From Desulfurococcales archaeon (GTDB taxonomy: Archaea; Thermoproteota; Thermoprotei_A; Sulfolobales; Desulfurococcaceae): a stretch of DNA of 45,753 nt. This document shows positions 1-11,570 of the stretch, one piece after another. The translations under genes were made by a program, and so were the position numbers. Under the pieces are notes generated by a model that saw nothing but the letters and a program-made list of their open reading frames with translations, did no database searches and was not told the DNA's origin. The stretch is taken from positions 1 to 45,753 of the forward strand of contig JAMOVL010000023.1 of assembly GCA_027067785.1 (NCBI GenBank), read 5' to 3'. How positions within the stretch are numbered: the first letter of the stretch is position 1; each line of letters starts with the position of its first letter.

Positions 1-101
1 CTCCTGGCTTCCCCAAAGACCAATAATCATCATCTCTGAGGATTCCTTATTTTCGAAGGCCTTGTTATAGTTTCTTCTTAGAATACTGCGGTGTAGATGC
101 T

Positions 102-1250
102 ATGGATGAATACGTGTATAAGAGTCTGTGCCGTTCGCTCGGCAGTCTATGCCATTCTGTAATTGACGCCATATTCAGGGTACCCCGCAGACTATATTTG
201 AGGGTTAACACAGCGGTTATATCTAGGGATCATCTACTCGATCTACTAAGGGCTAAGGGAATTAATGTCTATCCAGATCCTTACGTCGATGAAGCAATCT
301 ATATTCTTCTAGCGGGTCCCTATAAGATAGAAGTGCTCCAGAAGAAGATTATTGTGAATAGACACGCGGCCGAATCAATAATGATGGGTGCTAACACATA
401 CGCGCCGGGAGTGATCGATTATGATTATTTTAAACAAGGTGAAACAGTCACGATAATGGCTCCTAATATGAAGCCCGTAGCTATAGGCGTAGCAGTAGTC
501 GATTCTGATACGTTGAAAAAGATGAGGAAAGGCCTTGTAGCCCGTACAATTAAAAGCGTGTACAGAGCTCCCCCGATCAGGGATCTCCCAGAATATAGAG
601 CGGGGTATTTCTATCCACAAAGCCTACCGGCAATGATGGTCTCCAGACTACTCGATCCGAAGCCGGGCGAAGTCATAGTTGATATGAACAGCTCGCCGGG
701 CGGTAAGACGAGCCATATAGCCCAGCTAACCCGTGGAGCAGCAAGGATATTAGCATTTGACCGTAATACTGGGAAGATCGAGCGGGTCAGAGAAACCCTT
801 GAGAGGCTTAGACTTTACCGAAACGTTATCCTAGCCCCCGCCGATACGAGATATATCGATATTGATCTACTCGGCTCAGGCATTGCTGACGCCGTACTGA
901 TTGATCCACCATGTACTGGTCTAGGTGTTAGGCCTAAGATAGAGATAAGGACGAGTAGAGCGGATCTAATCAATAGCTACCGGTACCAGAGACAGTTCTT
1001 CAGACCAGCCAAAACCATTGTTAAGCCGGGCGGCCGAATAGTTTATTCCACATGCACCCTTACGTATGAGGAGAACCAAGGAAATATATTGTACGCTATA
1101 AAAACATATAAGCTCCAATGCGTTGACCTAGGACATGTCCCCTACGCTGAGAAAATAGTGTTCGATAACTGTACTGCGTACAGGTTCGGACCCCACATCG
1201 AGGATATGCCGGGTTTCTTCATAGCTGTCCTTAGGAAGCCTCTCTCCTAA
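102..1250 (+). CDS. NOL1/NOP2/Sun-family RNA (cytosine-C5) methyltransferase, PUA-like N-terminal region
   Basis: SAM motif DMNSSPGGKTSHIAQ and catalytic motifs DPPCTGLG and YSTCTLTYEEN. Confidence 0.9.
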   Translation: MDEYVYKSLCRSLGSLCHSVIDAIFRVPRRLYLRVNTAVISRDHLLDLLRAKGINVYPDPYVDEAIYILLAGPYKIEVLQKKIIVNRHAAESIMMGANTYAPGVIDYDYFKQGETVTIMAPNMKPVAIGVAVVDSDTLKKMRKGLVARTIKSVYRAPPIRDLPEYRAGYFYPQSLPAMMVSRLLDPKPGEVIVDMNSSPGGKTSHIAQLTRGAARILAFDRNTGKIERVRETLERLRLYRNVILAPADTRYIDIDLLGSGIADAVLIDPPCTGLGVRPKIEIRTSRADLINSYRYQRQFFRPAKTIVKPGGRIVYSTCTLTYEENQGNILYAIKTYKLQCVDLGHVPYAEKIVFDNCTAYRFGPHIEDMPGFFIAVLRKPLS

Positions 1251-1797
1251 TAATCTTCGAGCCACACAATGGGCAGATCTGTTCTTGGGGTGAAGAAGGT
1301 ACATAGCCGCACACGGGGCAGAAAACACGGTATTTCCGCGGCTTCTTAATCCCAGTGGTTCTGAGAGGCTTGAACCCTATACCCATATGATGGAGTAGAT
1401 TTTGAAGGCTATAATCATCAGTCACAACTACCACGTTACCGCATTTCTTCTTAAGAGATAATGCAAGCGCGGCCACCGCTACATCGGTTCGTGATAACTT
1501 TACCAGCTCACCGACCTTCTTAGCAGTCTTAACCGCTTCCTCAACACTCGAAGAATCAGGTGCCTCGATCCTTATCCTCCCGATTGCTAGGCCGAGCTCA
1601 AGGGCTTCCCTATTCTCAGCGTCTTTTACCTCACTATATACCTCAATAGGTATCAGGTATTCAGCGCCTTGGATATTTGCGAGCAAATGATACTTCGCAA
1701 GAAGCGCTCCAGTGTCAAGCACAATACATATTTTCCTACTTGACGAAGAAGAGCCTCCTTCTATCAAATACTTTCTTGGCCACATCTCTACGACCAC
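1231..1797 (-). CDS. Nob1-like PIN-domain rRNA maturation endonuclease with C-terminal Zn ribbon
   Basis: PIN start VLDTGALLA, VVTDDYSLQNLL, Zn ribbon CPVCGYVPSSPQEQICPLCGSKI; true start may be internal because the ORF overlaps the NAD kinase end. Confidence 0.85.
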   Translation of the reverse strand: MVVEMWPRKYLIEGGSSSSSRKICIVLDTGALLAKYHLLANIQGAEYLIPIEVYSEVKDAENREALELGLAIGRIRIEAPDSSSVEEAVKTAKKVGELVKLSRTDVAVAALALSLKKKCGNVVVVTDDYSLQNLLHHMGIGFKPLRTTGIKKPRKYRVFCPVCGYVPSSPQEQICPLCGSKIIRREAS

Positions 1798-2623
1798 TCA
1801 ATCTTATGATTCTAAAGCTACGGAAATCCATTTCAATGCTTATATGAGAGCCTCTCCCGAGAGTCTCCATGTTTTCTCCATCAATATATAAGTCGGCATC
1901 TCCATGTGTTCTAATAGTGATCTTTGATAGGCGTGGTACTATTATGGGTTTTATGTTTAGCTCCATAGGGTTTAGAGGTGCGATACTGATCCCGCTTACC
2001 GAGTACTCCAATAAGCTACCGCCCACAGAGAGGTTGTATGCGGCTGATCCAGCTGATGTAGAGACGATAACACCATCACCGTAGAAGAAGAGATGAGAAC
2101 ACATACCCGGCGTGGTCATCTCGATCTCAAACCTTACAACCCTACCATGATCTATACTGACAAGAGCGGCTTCGTTCAATGCATAGTAGCTATTACGCGA
2201 TGATATTATGTGTAGCCTATCATAATCTTCCAGGACGAAGTCTCCATTGATAACTCTATCTATAACCTCATCAATATTTTCTAGATCTATGTCTTCATAT
2301 AGTATGGTGCGTCTCCCGCAGGGTATTGGAAGTATTAACGGTGTATTCTCAGGATAAACCCTCGATATCTTCAGGAGTGTGCCATCACCACCTATACCGA
2401 TTATGAGGTCAACATATTCTCTTGCACCACGAATAATGTCATCGACCCAGAACGTATCGACTTTTAATCCCTTCGAGATAAGAGCTCGCCGCACATTTTT
2501 AGCTAACTCTATACATTTATCGCTAGGCCTATATACTATGTAGGCTTTCCTGAAGTAATCATTTCCCCCATGCAATGCCATCATTTCTCCATCTACACGA
2601 TGTTTCCATAAATAATTAGACAC
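1736..2623 (-). CDS. ATP-NAD kinase
   Basis: GIGGDGTLLKISR motif and STSAGSAAYNLSVGG motif typical of NAD kinases. Confidence 0.88.
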   Translation of the reverse strand: MSNYLWKHRVDGEMMALHGGNDYFRKAYIVYRPSDKCIELAKNVRRALISKGLKVDTFWVDDIIRGAREYVDLIIGIGGDGTLLKISRVYPENTPLILPIPCGRRTILYEDIDLENIDEVIDRVINGDFVLEDYDRLHIISSRNSYYALNEAALVSIDHGRVVRFEIEMTTPGMCSHLFFYGDGVIVSTSAGSAAYNLSVGGSLLEYSVSGISIAPLNPMELNIKPIIVPRLSKITIRTHGDADLYIDGENMETLGRGSHISIEMDFRSFRIIRLSGRRDVAKKVFDRRRLFFVK

Positions 2624-2681
2624 AGAGCCTAGTTAAACAATTACGTGGGCTAATAAATAAAACTAGAGACGGAGAGAAGGC

Positions 2682-3647
2682 TTGAAGTGTATCGAAGTAC
2701 CTAAGACTTACGCTGAGAAAACCATAAGGCTCCTGCGGAGACATGGTCTCCTTGACACCGAACATCTAATTACTAGGAGAGACGACCATGTAGTAATTCC
2801 TCTGAGGAATGATGAACAAGTTCCGGACATACTCGTTAATATCCCGTTGAAAATCATCAGTTGCAATCCACCTATTAGGAGAAAGATAAGGTTAAGAGTT
2901 CCGTCCCATGACGTGATCGGCGATGTCGTTATAGTTAGGGAGAATGTCCTCGAAACTATGGATAGAAACGAACTAATACATGTTCTCCGTACACTCTACC
3001 CCAAAATAAGAACGATATACCTTAAGAGAGAAACTACAGGTGAGTTCAGGACTGCAGTTCTCGAAGCAATATGGGGAATCGATAATCCCGTGACAATGCA
3101 TAAGGAATACGGGCTACGGTTCAAAGTAGATCTCAGAAGAGCGTATTATAATCCGAGACTAGCTGAAGAACATAGGAGGATCGCTGAAGAAGTAGGTGAT
3201 GACGAGAAAATATTTGATCTATTTGCAGGAATAGGTGGGTTTTCGATACATATAGCTTCTCTACATAGGTCAATTATCTATATGAATGATCTTAACCCAT
3301 ACGCTGTTAGACTGGGTATTGAGAACATAATCATAAATAGAAAGAGGATCAGGGGATTGATCATACCATTATGCATGGATTCATCGCTTACCCCTAAGTA
3401 TTTCAAGCAGGGCGTTTTCGATCGTGTTATCGCTAATAATCCTCATTACAGCCACTTATTTGAGCATGTATATAGGTATCTATTGAAGGACAACGGTATA
3501 CTTCACCTATACTTTGTATCCAGTATTGAGGAGCGTGATTCGTTTATCGAGAAGTATTTCAGTGATTGGAGAATATTACAATTGAGAAAAGTCATTGACT
3601 ACGCTCCCTACGTCTTTATATGGAGAGCTGATCTCGTCAAGACTTAA
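2682..3647 (+). CDS. Trm5/TYW2-like tRNA methyltransferase
   Basis: FDLFAGIGGFSIHIA SAM motif; NDLNPYAVRLGIENI; ANNPHYSHLF. Confidence 0.85.
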   Translation: MKCIEVPKTYAEKTIRLLRRHGLLDTEHLITRRDDHVVIPLRNDEQVPDILVNIPLKIISCNPPIRRKIRLRVPSHDVIGDVVIVRENVLETMDRNELIHVLRTLYPKIRTIYLKRETTGEFRTAVLEAIWGIDNPVTMHKEYGLRFKVDLRRAYYNPRLAEEHRRIAEEVGDDEKIFDLFAGIGGFSIHIASLHRSIIYMNDLNPYAVRLGIENIIINRKRIRGLIIPLCMDSSLTPKYFKQGVFDRVIANNPHYSHLFEHVYRYLLKDNGILHLYFVSSIEERDSFIEKYFSDWRILQLRKVIDYAPYVFIWRADLVKT

Positions 3648-4058
3648 AACGTAGAGATCCACAAATAACTCCGAACCATTTTTAAGACAGCCCACTAATG
3701 CTCTATCAATATCCCTGGCGGCCTTGTTCGCCCTAATAGCCAGTGTCGCTGGCTCTACATAGCTGCTCTTTCTAACAATTATTTTGTTCGGATCACTTAG
3801 GATTAAGTTGGACGAGCCTTGTGCTAAGACTATATCTTTAACATTACCACACTTCAACACAATGATTAATATGGAATCGTTCCTCTTAACAGCGTCTTTA
3901 AACCGCTGACTGAGATCCTTGACGGATTTATCAGCTCCAACGCCTATGATACAATCACCGCGGGGTGTGAGATATTCTTCTTTAGTTATTTCAAACGTTG
4001 TTCTATGTGTTGCTTTTATCAGTGGGTGGCCATAAGCCTTGATCGTTTCATGAATCAC
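3576..4058 (-). CDS. DUF371-family protein
   Basis: GHPLIKATHRTTFEITKEEYLTPRGDCIIGVGADKS resembles archaeal DUF371. Confidence 0.75.
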   Translation of the reverse strand: MIHETIKAYGHPLIKATHRTTFEITKEEYLTPRGDCIIGVGADKSVKDLSQRFKDAVKRNDSILIIVLKCGNVKDIVLAQGSSNLILSDPNKIIVRKSSYVEPATLAIRANKAARDIDRALVGCLKNGSELFVDLYVLSLDEISSPYKDVGSVVNDFSQL

Positions 4059-4121
4059 TTTGTATCCCCATGTTTAGCGTTATAGTAGGGTTATAGTATA
4101 GTATATTCATGGTGGTATTTT

Positions 4122-4790
4122 GTGTCCCGCGACAAATATTTTGAAGAAAGAAAAAGAGTAGTTGATTACCTTGTTAGCCTAGGGTATATTAAGAGCGATA
4201 AGGTAAGGGAGGCGCTGCTTCGTGTTCCGAGAGAGGAGTTTGTTCCAGAGCCATATCGTGATCTAGCATATGTTGATCGACCGTTACCGATAGGTTATGG
4301 GCAGACTATAAGCGCTATACATATGGTTGCAATAATGACTGAAGCACTAGATCCTATGCCGGGAGACAAGGTGCTGGAAATAGGTACGGGTTCTGGCTAC
4401 CAGGCAGCTGTATTGGCTGAGATAGTCTGTAAAAATGGGGGTGGCCACGTCTATTCTATCGAAAGAATACCCGAGCTTGCCGAGTTTGCGAGGCGTAATC
4501 TCGATAGGACTGGTTACAGTGATTGTGTAACCGTTATCGTGGGTGATGGTACACGTGGTTATCCTGAAGCAGCGCCATATGATAGGATAATAGTTACAGC
4601 AGCTGCTCCGGATATACCCAAGCCTTTAATCGAACAATTAAGAGATGGTGGGAGAATGGTTATTCCTGTAGGTGATAGGTGGGTGCAAAGACTATACATT
4701 ATTGATAAGAAGGGTGGTAAAACAATTATTAGGCGTTCGATAGAGTGTCTCTTTGTACCCTTGATCGGAGAGTACGGGTGGAAGTATTAG
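4122..4790 (+). CDS. pcm: protein-L-isoaspartate O-methyltransferase
   Basis: [19 protein letters not shown] and [17 protein letters not shown] signatures. Confidence 0.93.
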   Translation: MSRDKYFEERKRVVDYLVSLGYIKSDKVREALLRVPREEFVPEPYRDLAYVDRPLPIGYGQTISAIHMVAIMTEALDPMPGDKVLEIGTGSGYQAAVLAEIVCKNGGGHVYSIERIPELAEFARRNLDRTGYSDCVTVIVGDGTRGYPEAAPYDRIIVTAAAPDIPKPLIEQLRDGGRMVIPVGDRWVQRLYIIDKKGGKTIIRRSIECLFVPLIGEYGWKY

Positions 4791-5839
4791 CGTTTAAACC
4801 ATGCTTCGAGACCCATTTGTTTTCCTTTGATGTGTTCTCTATAAGCCTTCATAAGTCTCTGAACAGCGTTTTTCACACGCTCTGGGTTGAAATCATGTTC
4901 TTCAACCAGTATCTCATAGATTGCTTTCTCGTCGGGTTCTCTCCATTCAAGCTTATAGTCTGTCGTTACAGGCGGGTTTAGGAAGTATTCTCTTATCTTC
5001 TCAGGGGGCACGGGGAATTCTGCTTTGTATAGCTTGACTATTTTCTCTATTGAGCCATAGGCTTTTATGAGCTGGAGTGCTTTCTTCGGCCCTATACCCT
5101 TTATTCCATCGGGGTTATAGTCGGTGCCAAGCATGATGGCTATGTCTATGAGTTGTTCACGTGTGATACCTAGTGCCTCTAGTAGTTTTTTGAGCTCTAT
5201 TAGTTCGGGCTTTATCTCGATATACACGTTTTTCCTCGGAAGCTTTCTTCTACCTGTTATCGTTAGGTTTCTGATGAGCCTGGGAGAGCCGAATAAGAGG
5301 CTGTCATAGTCTTGTGAAGCACTTGCCCATGCGTCGCCCCTGCTCGCTATAAATGCTGCTTGTGCTTCTCCCTCGGCTGGTGCTTGAACCCATGGAATAC
5401 CCATTGCGTCGAGAAGCTTTTTAGCATCTGCCACCATTTCGTCTGTGAGTTTTGCTGCCATCATGGCGTATCTGCGTGCCGCCTCTAGATCTCCTCTTCT
5501 TATTGCCTCCTCATACTTCTTGGAGGCGTCCTCCTTGATCTTCTTTCTCCTCTCTATCTCCTTAGCCTTTATCTCCGGCGGCTTACCATCAAAGACATAG
5601 GCAGGCTTTATCCCGTGCTCCATAATGTTTATTGTACGGTAGAATAAGCCGCTTAGATGACTTGTTATCCTCCCCTGGCTATCCATGAGAGGTGTTCCGT
5701 CGGGCTGCCTGATCGCTGTTAGGAACTGATATAATGCATTATATCCATCTATGACTATGGCTTTCCCTCTCAGTGCTCTTAGATCATCGATTATGGTCTT
5801 CGCCTTATCAGGAATTAGATCTCTGAGATTAACACCCAT
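4787..5839 (-). CDS. fen: flap endonuclease 1 with C-terminal PIP box
   Basis: [40 protein letters not shown]-terminal [10 protein letters not shown]. Confidence 0.96.
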   Translation of the reverse strand: MGVNLRDLIPDKAKTIIDDLRALRGKAIVIDGYNALYQFLTAIRQPDGTPLMDSQGRITSHLSGLFYRTINIMEHGIKPAYVFDGKPPEIKAKEIERRKKIKEDASKKYEEAIRRGDLEAARRYAMMAAKLTDEMVADAKKLLDAMGIPWVQAPAEGEAQAAFIASRGDAWASASQDYDSLLFGSPRLIRNLTITGRRKLPRKNVYIEIKPELIELKKLLEALGITREQLIDIAIMLGTDYNPDGIKGIGPKKALQLIKAYGSIEKIVKLYKAEFPVPPEKIREYFLNPPVTTDYKLEWREPDEKAIYEILVEEHDFNPERVKNAVQRLMKAYREHIKGKQMGLEAWFKR

Positions 5840-5903
5840 TCAGCGTCACCTCTCCCCACATAACACTATTGGTTATTGGACAAAATAAACTAGGATCATG
5901 TAT

Positions 5904-6167
5904 TTATGAGAGAAGCTTTGTTATATTAGGCGAAACCTTAATCACAAGTTCTCTTCCTACACGGGCAACTACTATGAATCCTCTAAGCTCCAGCTTCATC
6001 AGCTCTTCGTAAAACTCGGACTTAGAGACCTCTATCCCGTGATCCTTCTTCAAGGTCTCAAGAAGATCCTTCTCACTAATCCCACCTGTATGGTTAAGAA
6101 CTTCTTCTAGTATTAGTCGGAACAATGGCTGATTCCGCCATATCTCTGAGAAACGCGGCATTATCAT
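5904..6167 (-). CDS. small winged-helix-like protein
   Basis: 87 aa ORF upstream of fen; HTH-like composition. Confidence 0.5.
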   Translation of the reverse strand: MIMPRFSEIWRNQPLFRLILEEVLNHTGGISEKDLLETLKKDHGIEVSKSEFYEELMKLELRGFIVVARVGRELVIKVSPNITKLLS

Positions 6168-6294
6168 CCACCCTGTTCTTAATCATTGTTTCTTGAAAGT
6201 TACTCATGTATGGGTTTTATCATGGATGATTATATAAGCATTAGTTGGAAAATAATGGGGAGCCCACTAGAACACTATTACTCTAGTGTGGTTT

Positions 6295-8538
6295 TTAAGA
6301 ATATACTGATGGTTTAAGATACTCTCTCGGTAATCTCTGCCTAGCTCTCGTCGCCCATTCCTCATATATTCTCACTATGTCGGGCGTTATTGACGGCTTC
6401 ACTTTCTCCATTGCCTCGAGGAAGTGGCGCATATGTATCTTTGTGATGTTGATATCTTCTTTGAGAGCACGCATAGCAGCTTCGCGGACGAGTGCTTCTA
6501 GGTCGGCACCACTATATCCTTCTGTTCTCTGTGCAAGCTCGTATAGGTCGACATCAGGCGCTAATGGCATGTTGCGGGTATGTATCTTGAGTATTTCAAG
6601 CCTTGAATTAACATCCGGGGGCGGCACATAGATCAGCTTGTCGAATCTACCGGGCCTCAGCAGCGCTGGATCCAGTATATCCGGCCTATTGGTGGCAGCG
6701 ATAACTACTACGTTCTCGAGACCCGATATACCGTCCATCTCAGTTAGTAGCTGGCTGACTATTCTCTCGGTCACTCTTGTATCGGCGGCATATCCCCTTG
6801 CCGGCGCTATAGCATCGATCTCATCGAAGAATATCACTACGGGTGCATACATTCTCGCTTTCCGGAATATTTCTCTCACAGCTTTTTCTGATTCTCCTAC
6901 CCATTTGCTTAGTATTTCTGGGCCTCTTACTGCGATGAAGTTCGCACCGCTCTCAGTAGCAACAGCCTTGGCCAACAAAGTCTTACCAGTACCTGGCGGT
7001 CCATATAGTAGTATGCCTTTCGGAGGCCGTATACCTAGTCTCTTGAAGACTTCAGGGTACTTCATAGGCCATTCAACGGCTTGTTTTAGCTCCTGCTTAG
7101 CCTCTTCGAGACCGCCTATGTCGTTCCACGAAACCTCTGGTACCTCTACATAGATCTCCCTCAGACCGCTCGGCACGATCTCCTTGTATGCCGCCATGAA
7201 GTCCTCCATTCTAACCTCCATCTTCTCAAGTACTTCAGGCGGTATCGTATCACTATCCAGATCTATTTCTGGCAGGTATCTGCGTAGAGCGTTAAGAGCT
7301 GCTTCCCTCACAAGAGCCGCTATATCAGCACCTGTGTATCCGTGTGTTATCTCGGCGAGCTTACGGAGATCCACGTTATCGGCTAGCGGCATTCCTCTCG
7401 TATGTATTTGTAGTATTTCGAGCCTTCCCTGCTTATCCGGTAGCGGGATCTCGATTTCACGGTCGAACCTGCCCGGCCTCCTCAGGGCTGGGTCTAGGGC
7501 ATTCGGCCTATTAGTTGCCGCTATAACTATGACATCCCCACGGCTCTCTAGACCGTCCATTAGTGCTAGTAGCTGGGCTACTACTCTTCTCTCGACCTCG
7601 CCCATAACCTCGTCTCTCTTCGGCGCGATAGCATCTATTTCATCGATAAATATTATGGCCGGAGCATTCTTCTTTGCCTGCTCGAATATTTCTCTGAGCC
7701 TCTGCTCCGACTCGCCATAGAACTTACTCATGATCTCCGGGCCATTTATCGCTATAAAGTATGCTTCGGACTCGTTAGCAACGGCTTTTGCAAGCAGAGT
7801 CTTACCAGTACCGGGAGGACCGTAGAGCAGTATGCCTTTAGGCGGATCTATGCCGAGACGTTTGAACAGCTCTGGATGCCTGAGCGGCAGCTCAACCATT
7901 TCGCGTATCTTCCGGATAATATGCTTCATACCACCGATGTCTTCGTAGGTGACACGTGGTACTTTATAGGCGTCCATAGGCTTCTCTAGAAGCACGACAT
8001 TCGTCGTCCTCTTAATTATTACTGGGCCTTTAGGCTTAGTGAATACCACTTTTAACGGCAGGCTCTGGCCAAGTATCGGTATCATCACTATGTCTTCCTC
8101 CATGACCGGCCTGTCCAGTAGCTTGTTCTTGACGTAGTTGGCTAGCCTATGATCTGCTGGTGCGAAATACTTGGCCGGCGCAAGTTTCACGACAACCGCT
8201 GGCGGTACATTTATCTTCTCGATCACTACCTTGTCTCCGATCTTAACCCCGGCATTCTGTCTCGTGATATTGTCGAGCCTGATGATGCCGAGGCCCCTAT
8301 CCTGTGGTCTACCCTGTATTACTCTAACAACTGTTCTGCGTTTGCCCTCAACAGCTATTATATCGCCGTTCTCGAGGCCGAGCTTCTCCATGATTTCAGG
8401 ATCTATGCGTGCAATACCCTTGCCTACATCTTTGGGCTCGGCCTCGAGAACTCTCAAAGTGATCCTGTTCTTATCTTTCTTAGATGATGCCGATATGTTC
8501 ACCAATTCATCCACCTTAAAACAACACTGGGTACACAT
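6295..8538 (-). CDS. CDC48/VAT-type AAA+ ATPase with two AAA domains
   Basis: two [15 protein letters not shown] Walker A motifs, [12 protein letters not shown] / [12 protein letters not shown] Walker B motifs, CDC48-N domain. Confidence 0.97.
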   Translation of the reverse strand: MCTQCCFKVDELVNISASSKKDKNRITLRVLEAEPKDVGKGIARIDPEIMEKLGLENGDIIAVEGKRRTVVRVIQGRPQDRGLGIIRLDNITRQNAGVKIGDKVVIEKINVPPAVVVKLAPAKYFAPADHRLANYVKNKLLDRPVMEEDIVMIPILGQSLPLKVVFTKPKGPVIIKRTTNVVLLEKPMDAYKVPRVTYEDIGGMKHIIRKIREMVELPLRHPELFKRLGIDPPKGILLYGPPGTGKTLLAKAVANESEAYFIAINGPEIMSKFYGESEQRLREIFEQAKKNAPAIIFIDEIDAIAPKRDEVMGEVERRVVAQLLALMDGLESRGDVIVIAATNRPNALDPALRRPGRFDREIEIPLPDKQGRLEILQIHTRGMPLADNVDLRKLAEITHGYTGADIAALVREAALNALRRYLPEIDLDSDTIPPEVLEKMEVRMEDFMAAYKEIVPSGLREIYVEVPEVSWNDIGGLEEAKQELKQAVEWPMKYPEVFKRLGIRPPKGILLYGPPGTGKTLLAKAVATESGANFIAVRGPEILSKWVGESEKAVREIFRKARMYAPVVIFFDEIDAIAPARGYAADTRVTERIVSQLLTEMDGISGLENVVVIAATNRPDILDPALLRPGRFDKLIYVPPPDVNSRLEILKIHTRNMPLAPDVDLYELAQRTEGYSGADLEALVREAAMRALKEDINITKIHMRHFLEAMEKVKPSITPDIVRIYEEWATRARQRLPREYLKPSVYS

Positions 8539-8656
8539 ATGAATTCATGATGAGTATTATGTCTCGGTTTAGAGAATCGTGTAATCCCCTTAAATACTAT
8601 TGTTATCAAATTAATTCATACATATAGGACTTAAAGACTGGCTGTTAAGAAAAACA

Positions 8657-8932
8657 TTACTCGCTAATCCTATGTACTGCTTCAACCTCTACTTGACTAA
8701 CACCTTCAACATTCATTACTGCTTTCTCCAGAGGCTCTGTTCCACCCTCGGTCTCTTCCGGTATGAAGACGTATAGTCTTAGTGCTTTGAGGCCGAAGGC
8801 TATAGGCTCTATATCATAGCCTTTAATCTCGTATCCTTCGGGCAAAGCCTCCGCGATCTTGTTCTTGAGCTCTTCTAGATCGATATTAATGTCTTCAGGT
8901 AGAACCTTTAAGAGTACGAGTACTTTTGCCAT
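8657..8932 (-). CDS. translation elongation factor 1-beta (aEF-1B)
   Basis: 91 aa; VLLKVLPEDINIDLEEL...GYDIEPIAFGLKALRLYVFIPEE. Confidence 0.9.
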   Translation of the reverse strand: MAKVLVLLKVLPEDINIDLEELKNKIAEALPEGYEIKGYDIEPIAFGLKALRLYVFIPEETEGGTEPLEKAVMNVEGVSQVEVEAVHRISE

Positions 8933-8950
8933 ATCCTATACACCTCTAGC

Positions 8951-9178
8951 TTATGGACCTCTAAATCCACAGTTGGGACAAACATAGGGTACAGATAGCT
9001 TTCTACACTTCTTACATCTTCTTATAATTACCTGTCCGCAGTTAGGGCAGATGAACGCTGTTCCATGCTCGTGTGGCGGGATTATTCTATGACAACTACT
9101 GCATACTGGTGGTGAGGCTGCCTCCAGCAACGATATGTTCTCTGTCTCCAAACTATACTTTGCACCCATTCCCATCAC
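8951..9178 (-). CDS. Zn-ribbon RNA-binding protein
   Basis: multiple Cxx[27 protein letters not shown]; next to aEF-1B. Confidence 0.85.
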   Translation of the reverse strand: MMGMGAKYSLETENISLLEAASPPVCSSCHRIIPPHEHGTAFICPNCGQVIIRRCKKCRKLSVPYVCPNCGFRGP

Positions 9179-9272
9179 TCCCGCAATGCACTTCTACTAT
9201 GCTATCCGATAATCTTTTAGGGAGACTTAAAAAACTATTCCAAATTTCTTGAATATTATAGCGTAGTGCTAG

Positions 9273-9644
9273 GTGGCTGAAATGCTGGGAAAAGAGTATA
9301 AACAAGTAATAGTTGTCCGTACCGATATACAGATGAGCAAGGGGAAACTAGCTGTCCAAGTAGCTCATGCTTCCGTAATAGCTGCTTTCATAGCCTATAA
9401 GGAATACAGGAAATGGTTTGATAAATGGTGGGATACAGGGCAGAAAAAAGTCGCACTCAAAGGCGGCGATGAGAAAAACCTTCTAGCCATAGCTGATCAG
9501 GCGCTACGCTCAGATCTACCGGTGGGCATAGTAAGGGATGCCGGCCTCACAGAGCTTCCGCCAGGGACTCTCACAGCTATAGCTATTGGCCCAGCCCCAG
9601 CAGATAAGATCGACCGTATAACAGGGAGGCTAAAACTGCTTTGA
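9273..9644 (+). CDS. pth2: peptidyl-tRNA hydrolase, Pth2 type
   Basis: MSKGKLAVQVAHASVIAA, GIVRDAGLTELPPGTLTAIAIGP. Confidence 0.95.
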   Translation: MAEMLGKEYKQVIVVRTDIQMSKGKLAVQVAHASVIAAFIAYKEYRKWFDKWWDTGQKKVALKGGDEKNLLAIADQALRSDLPVGIVRDAGLTELPPGTLTAIAIGPAPADKIDRITGRLKLL

Positions 9645-10729
9645 AGAAATCAGATAATCCACTCGACATAATAACAGGTATCAGGTACTACCTATTAGAA
9701 AAAAGCATCGATCACATATATGCTCCGTCCCCGAATACTTTTCACGTCGAAGAAATAGTTGATCTTAAAAGAATGGGGTTTACCCTGGAAAAATCAAACT
9801 ATATAGTTCTACTGATGACCAAAAAAGGACTCGAAACATTAAAAGCTATAGAAATCATTGCTCGGGCTCTGAGAATACCGCAATCCAACATATATTATCT
9901 CGGGCTTAAAGACAAGCATGCTACTACAAAACAATACCTATTCATTAAAACAAACATACTAAGAAAAGAGATCCCAGAAAGACTATATGATAGCAGGATA
10001 GAGCTTCAACGCGTAGGCTACGTTAAACGTAAACCTAATAGGAAATTCCTTCTAGGGAACAGGTTCAAGATATTAGTTTGCGGTAAAAACATAGTGAATG
10101 AACTAAAAGAGATATTGTCCGAGATAACCGCTCATGGTCTTCCAAACTATTATGGCTATCAAAGATTTGGTGTTCGAAGACCTAATTCGCACATACTTGG
10201 TAAATACATAGTATTGAAACGCTACGATCTTTTTGTTGGAGAGCTTTTATCATCAATTTATTCTTATGAGGACAGAGACGAAATCCTTCATAGATGCTCC
10301 AAGAGTTTTCCAGGTAAAAGATTCCTATATGAGAACATGTTCAACAGTGTCTTGAAGCTCTTCAAGAACAATATATACAAGAAACGCTTGGTGCCACTTC
10401 TGCTTGAAGCCTATTTATCCTATCTTTTCAACGAGTTACTCAATACCTTGATAGAATCATGTGGGTGGAAATGTTTAGAGAAAACCTATCCTATGGCGTC
10501 CTGTAGGGATGCCCACAAATATTACCGTGACGTTATATCTGTGGAAAACTTATCGTATAGTATGTTAAAACACTTGACCTGCTGGCGTAGACCTGGGATA
10601 ATGGTGCCAAGAGATATTTCGATCTATATGTCAAACAACAATACTGTCCTAGAATTCACGCTTGGTGTAGGAGAATATGCATCGATAGTTCTTAGAGAGA
10701 TTTTTAAGAATAAATATATGTTATATTGA
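9641..10729 (+). CDS. truD: tRNA pseudouridine synthase TruD family
   Basis: YLGLKDKHATTKQYLFI, LPNYYGYQRFGVRRPNSHILGK. Confidence 0.9.
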   Translation: MKKSDNPLDIITGIRYYLLEKSIDHIYAPSPNTFHVEEIVDLKRMGFTLEKSNYIVLLMTKKGLETLKAIEIIARALRIPQSNIYYLGLKDKHATTKQYLFIKTNILRKEIPERLYDSRIELQRVGYVKRKPNRKFLLGNRFKILVCGKNIVNELKEILSEITAHGLPNYYGYQRFGVRRPNSHILGKYIVLKRYDLFVGELLSSIYSYEDRDEILHRCSKSFPGKRFLYENMFNSVLKLFKNNIYKKRLVPLLLEAYLSYLFNELLNTLIESCGWKCLEKTYPMASCRDAHKYYRDVISVENLSYSMLKHLTCWRRPGIMVPRDISIYMSNNNTVLEFTLGVGEYASIVLREIFKNKYMLY

Positions 10730-10739
10730 TTTATCGATT

Positions 10740-11282
10740 TTACTCAAATCTTATCCTTACGGGACGGCCGAGAAGCTCCGATAATATTTCTTCGAGATAC
10801 TTTTTCTTACCAGCAAGGAATCTCTGATCCTGTCTCGATATCCTTATCACAGTTTGCTCGGAGCCATCAGGCAGCCAGAGCGTATTAACTCCCAGGAGAG
10901 TCGCCGGGTAGATCAGCTGTTCTACGATCCTCTTTTTCTCAGGAGAATAGTTTATCACTCTTACTCTAGCTCTTAGTTTACTTGACAATTTTTTGCTAAG
11001 TCTTTCTAGAACCTCGAGATTCTCTATACCACGTATAAGTATCACTATGAAGCTATCGTATTTATATGATCTAATGTATTCTCCTTGATCTCTGAGCTCT
11101 TTCATCTCCTCTTCGATCTCCATCAACGATTTCATAATAGGTATTTCGTACTCCTTGACGATACCAGTATCTACTTTGCGCTGGCAGCTAGGACAAAGTA
11201 TACCGCTACGCACACATATCCTATCGAGCGGGTATCTCAATGCTTCTTCCTCACCGTCCGCCCATTGCTGTGTTTCATTCAC
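10740..11282 (-). CDS. KH-like/NusA-related RNA-binding protein with a CPSC motif
   Basis: SGILCPSCQRKVDTG, internal KH-like region, RISRQDQRFLAGKKKYLEEI. Confidence 0.6.
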   Translation of the reverse strand: MNETQQWADGEEEALRYPLDRICVRSGILCPSCQRKVDTGIVKEYEIPIMKSLMEIEEEMKELRDQGEYIRSYKYDSFIVILIRGIENLEVLERLSKKLSSKLRARVRVINYSPEKKRIVEQLIYPATLLGVNTLWLPDGSEQTVIRISRQDQRFLAGKKKYLEEILSELLGRPVRIRFE

Positions 11283-11357
11283 AGTTAGGACTAGATAAGT
11301 AAGTAGAGTATATTAATGGTATCCCTAGAGCCTCCGCTGAATTATTTTATTAGAAAC

Positions 11358-11515
11358 CATGGCCTCGGTAACCGGTGCATCGTTCATCCCATGACGGTCC
11401 TGAGGAGAAGACACCTCATCGGTACATCCATGGATTTAGTGGGTTGAAGGCCGGGAACCCCCGAGTCATCCCATGCCTATCCGGCAGACGTCGCTCGGGG
11501 AGCGGGGGACAATAA
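11358..11515. ncRNA. candidate structured RNA of unknown class
   Basis: GC-rich intergenic region; ccatgg 11358-11363 recurs near 11450; tgagg/cctca hairpin; gggtt/aaccc hairpin; ccccgag/ctcgggg stem; 10-mer tcatcccatg repeated at 11384 and 11466. Confidence 0.35.
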
Positions 11516-11570
11516 ACAGTATTGCTTCTATGGTGATAAATTATTTTTGGCTATACAGAGCCAATCAGTA

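Noticed and set aside
6377-8542. Plus-strand ORFs (e.g. 6377-6631, 6638-7153, 7184-7720, 8171-8542) opposite CDC48
   Set aside because: Antisense shadow frames of a strongly coding AAA+ ATPase gene; low-complexity Ser/Leu translations and no motifs.
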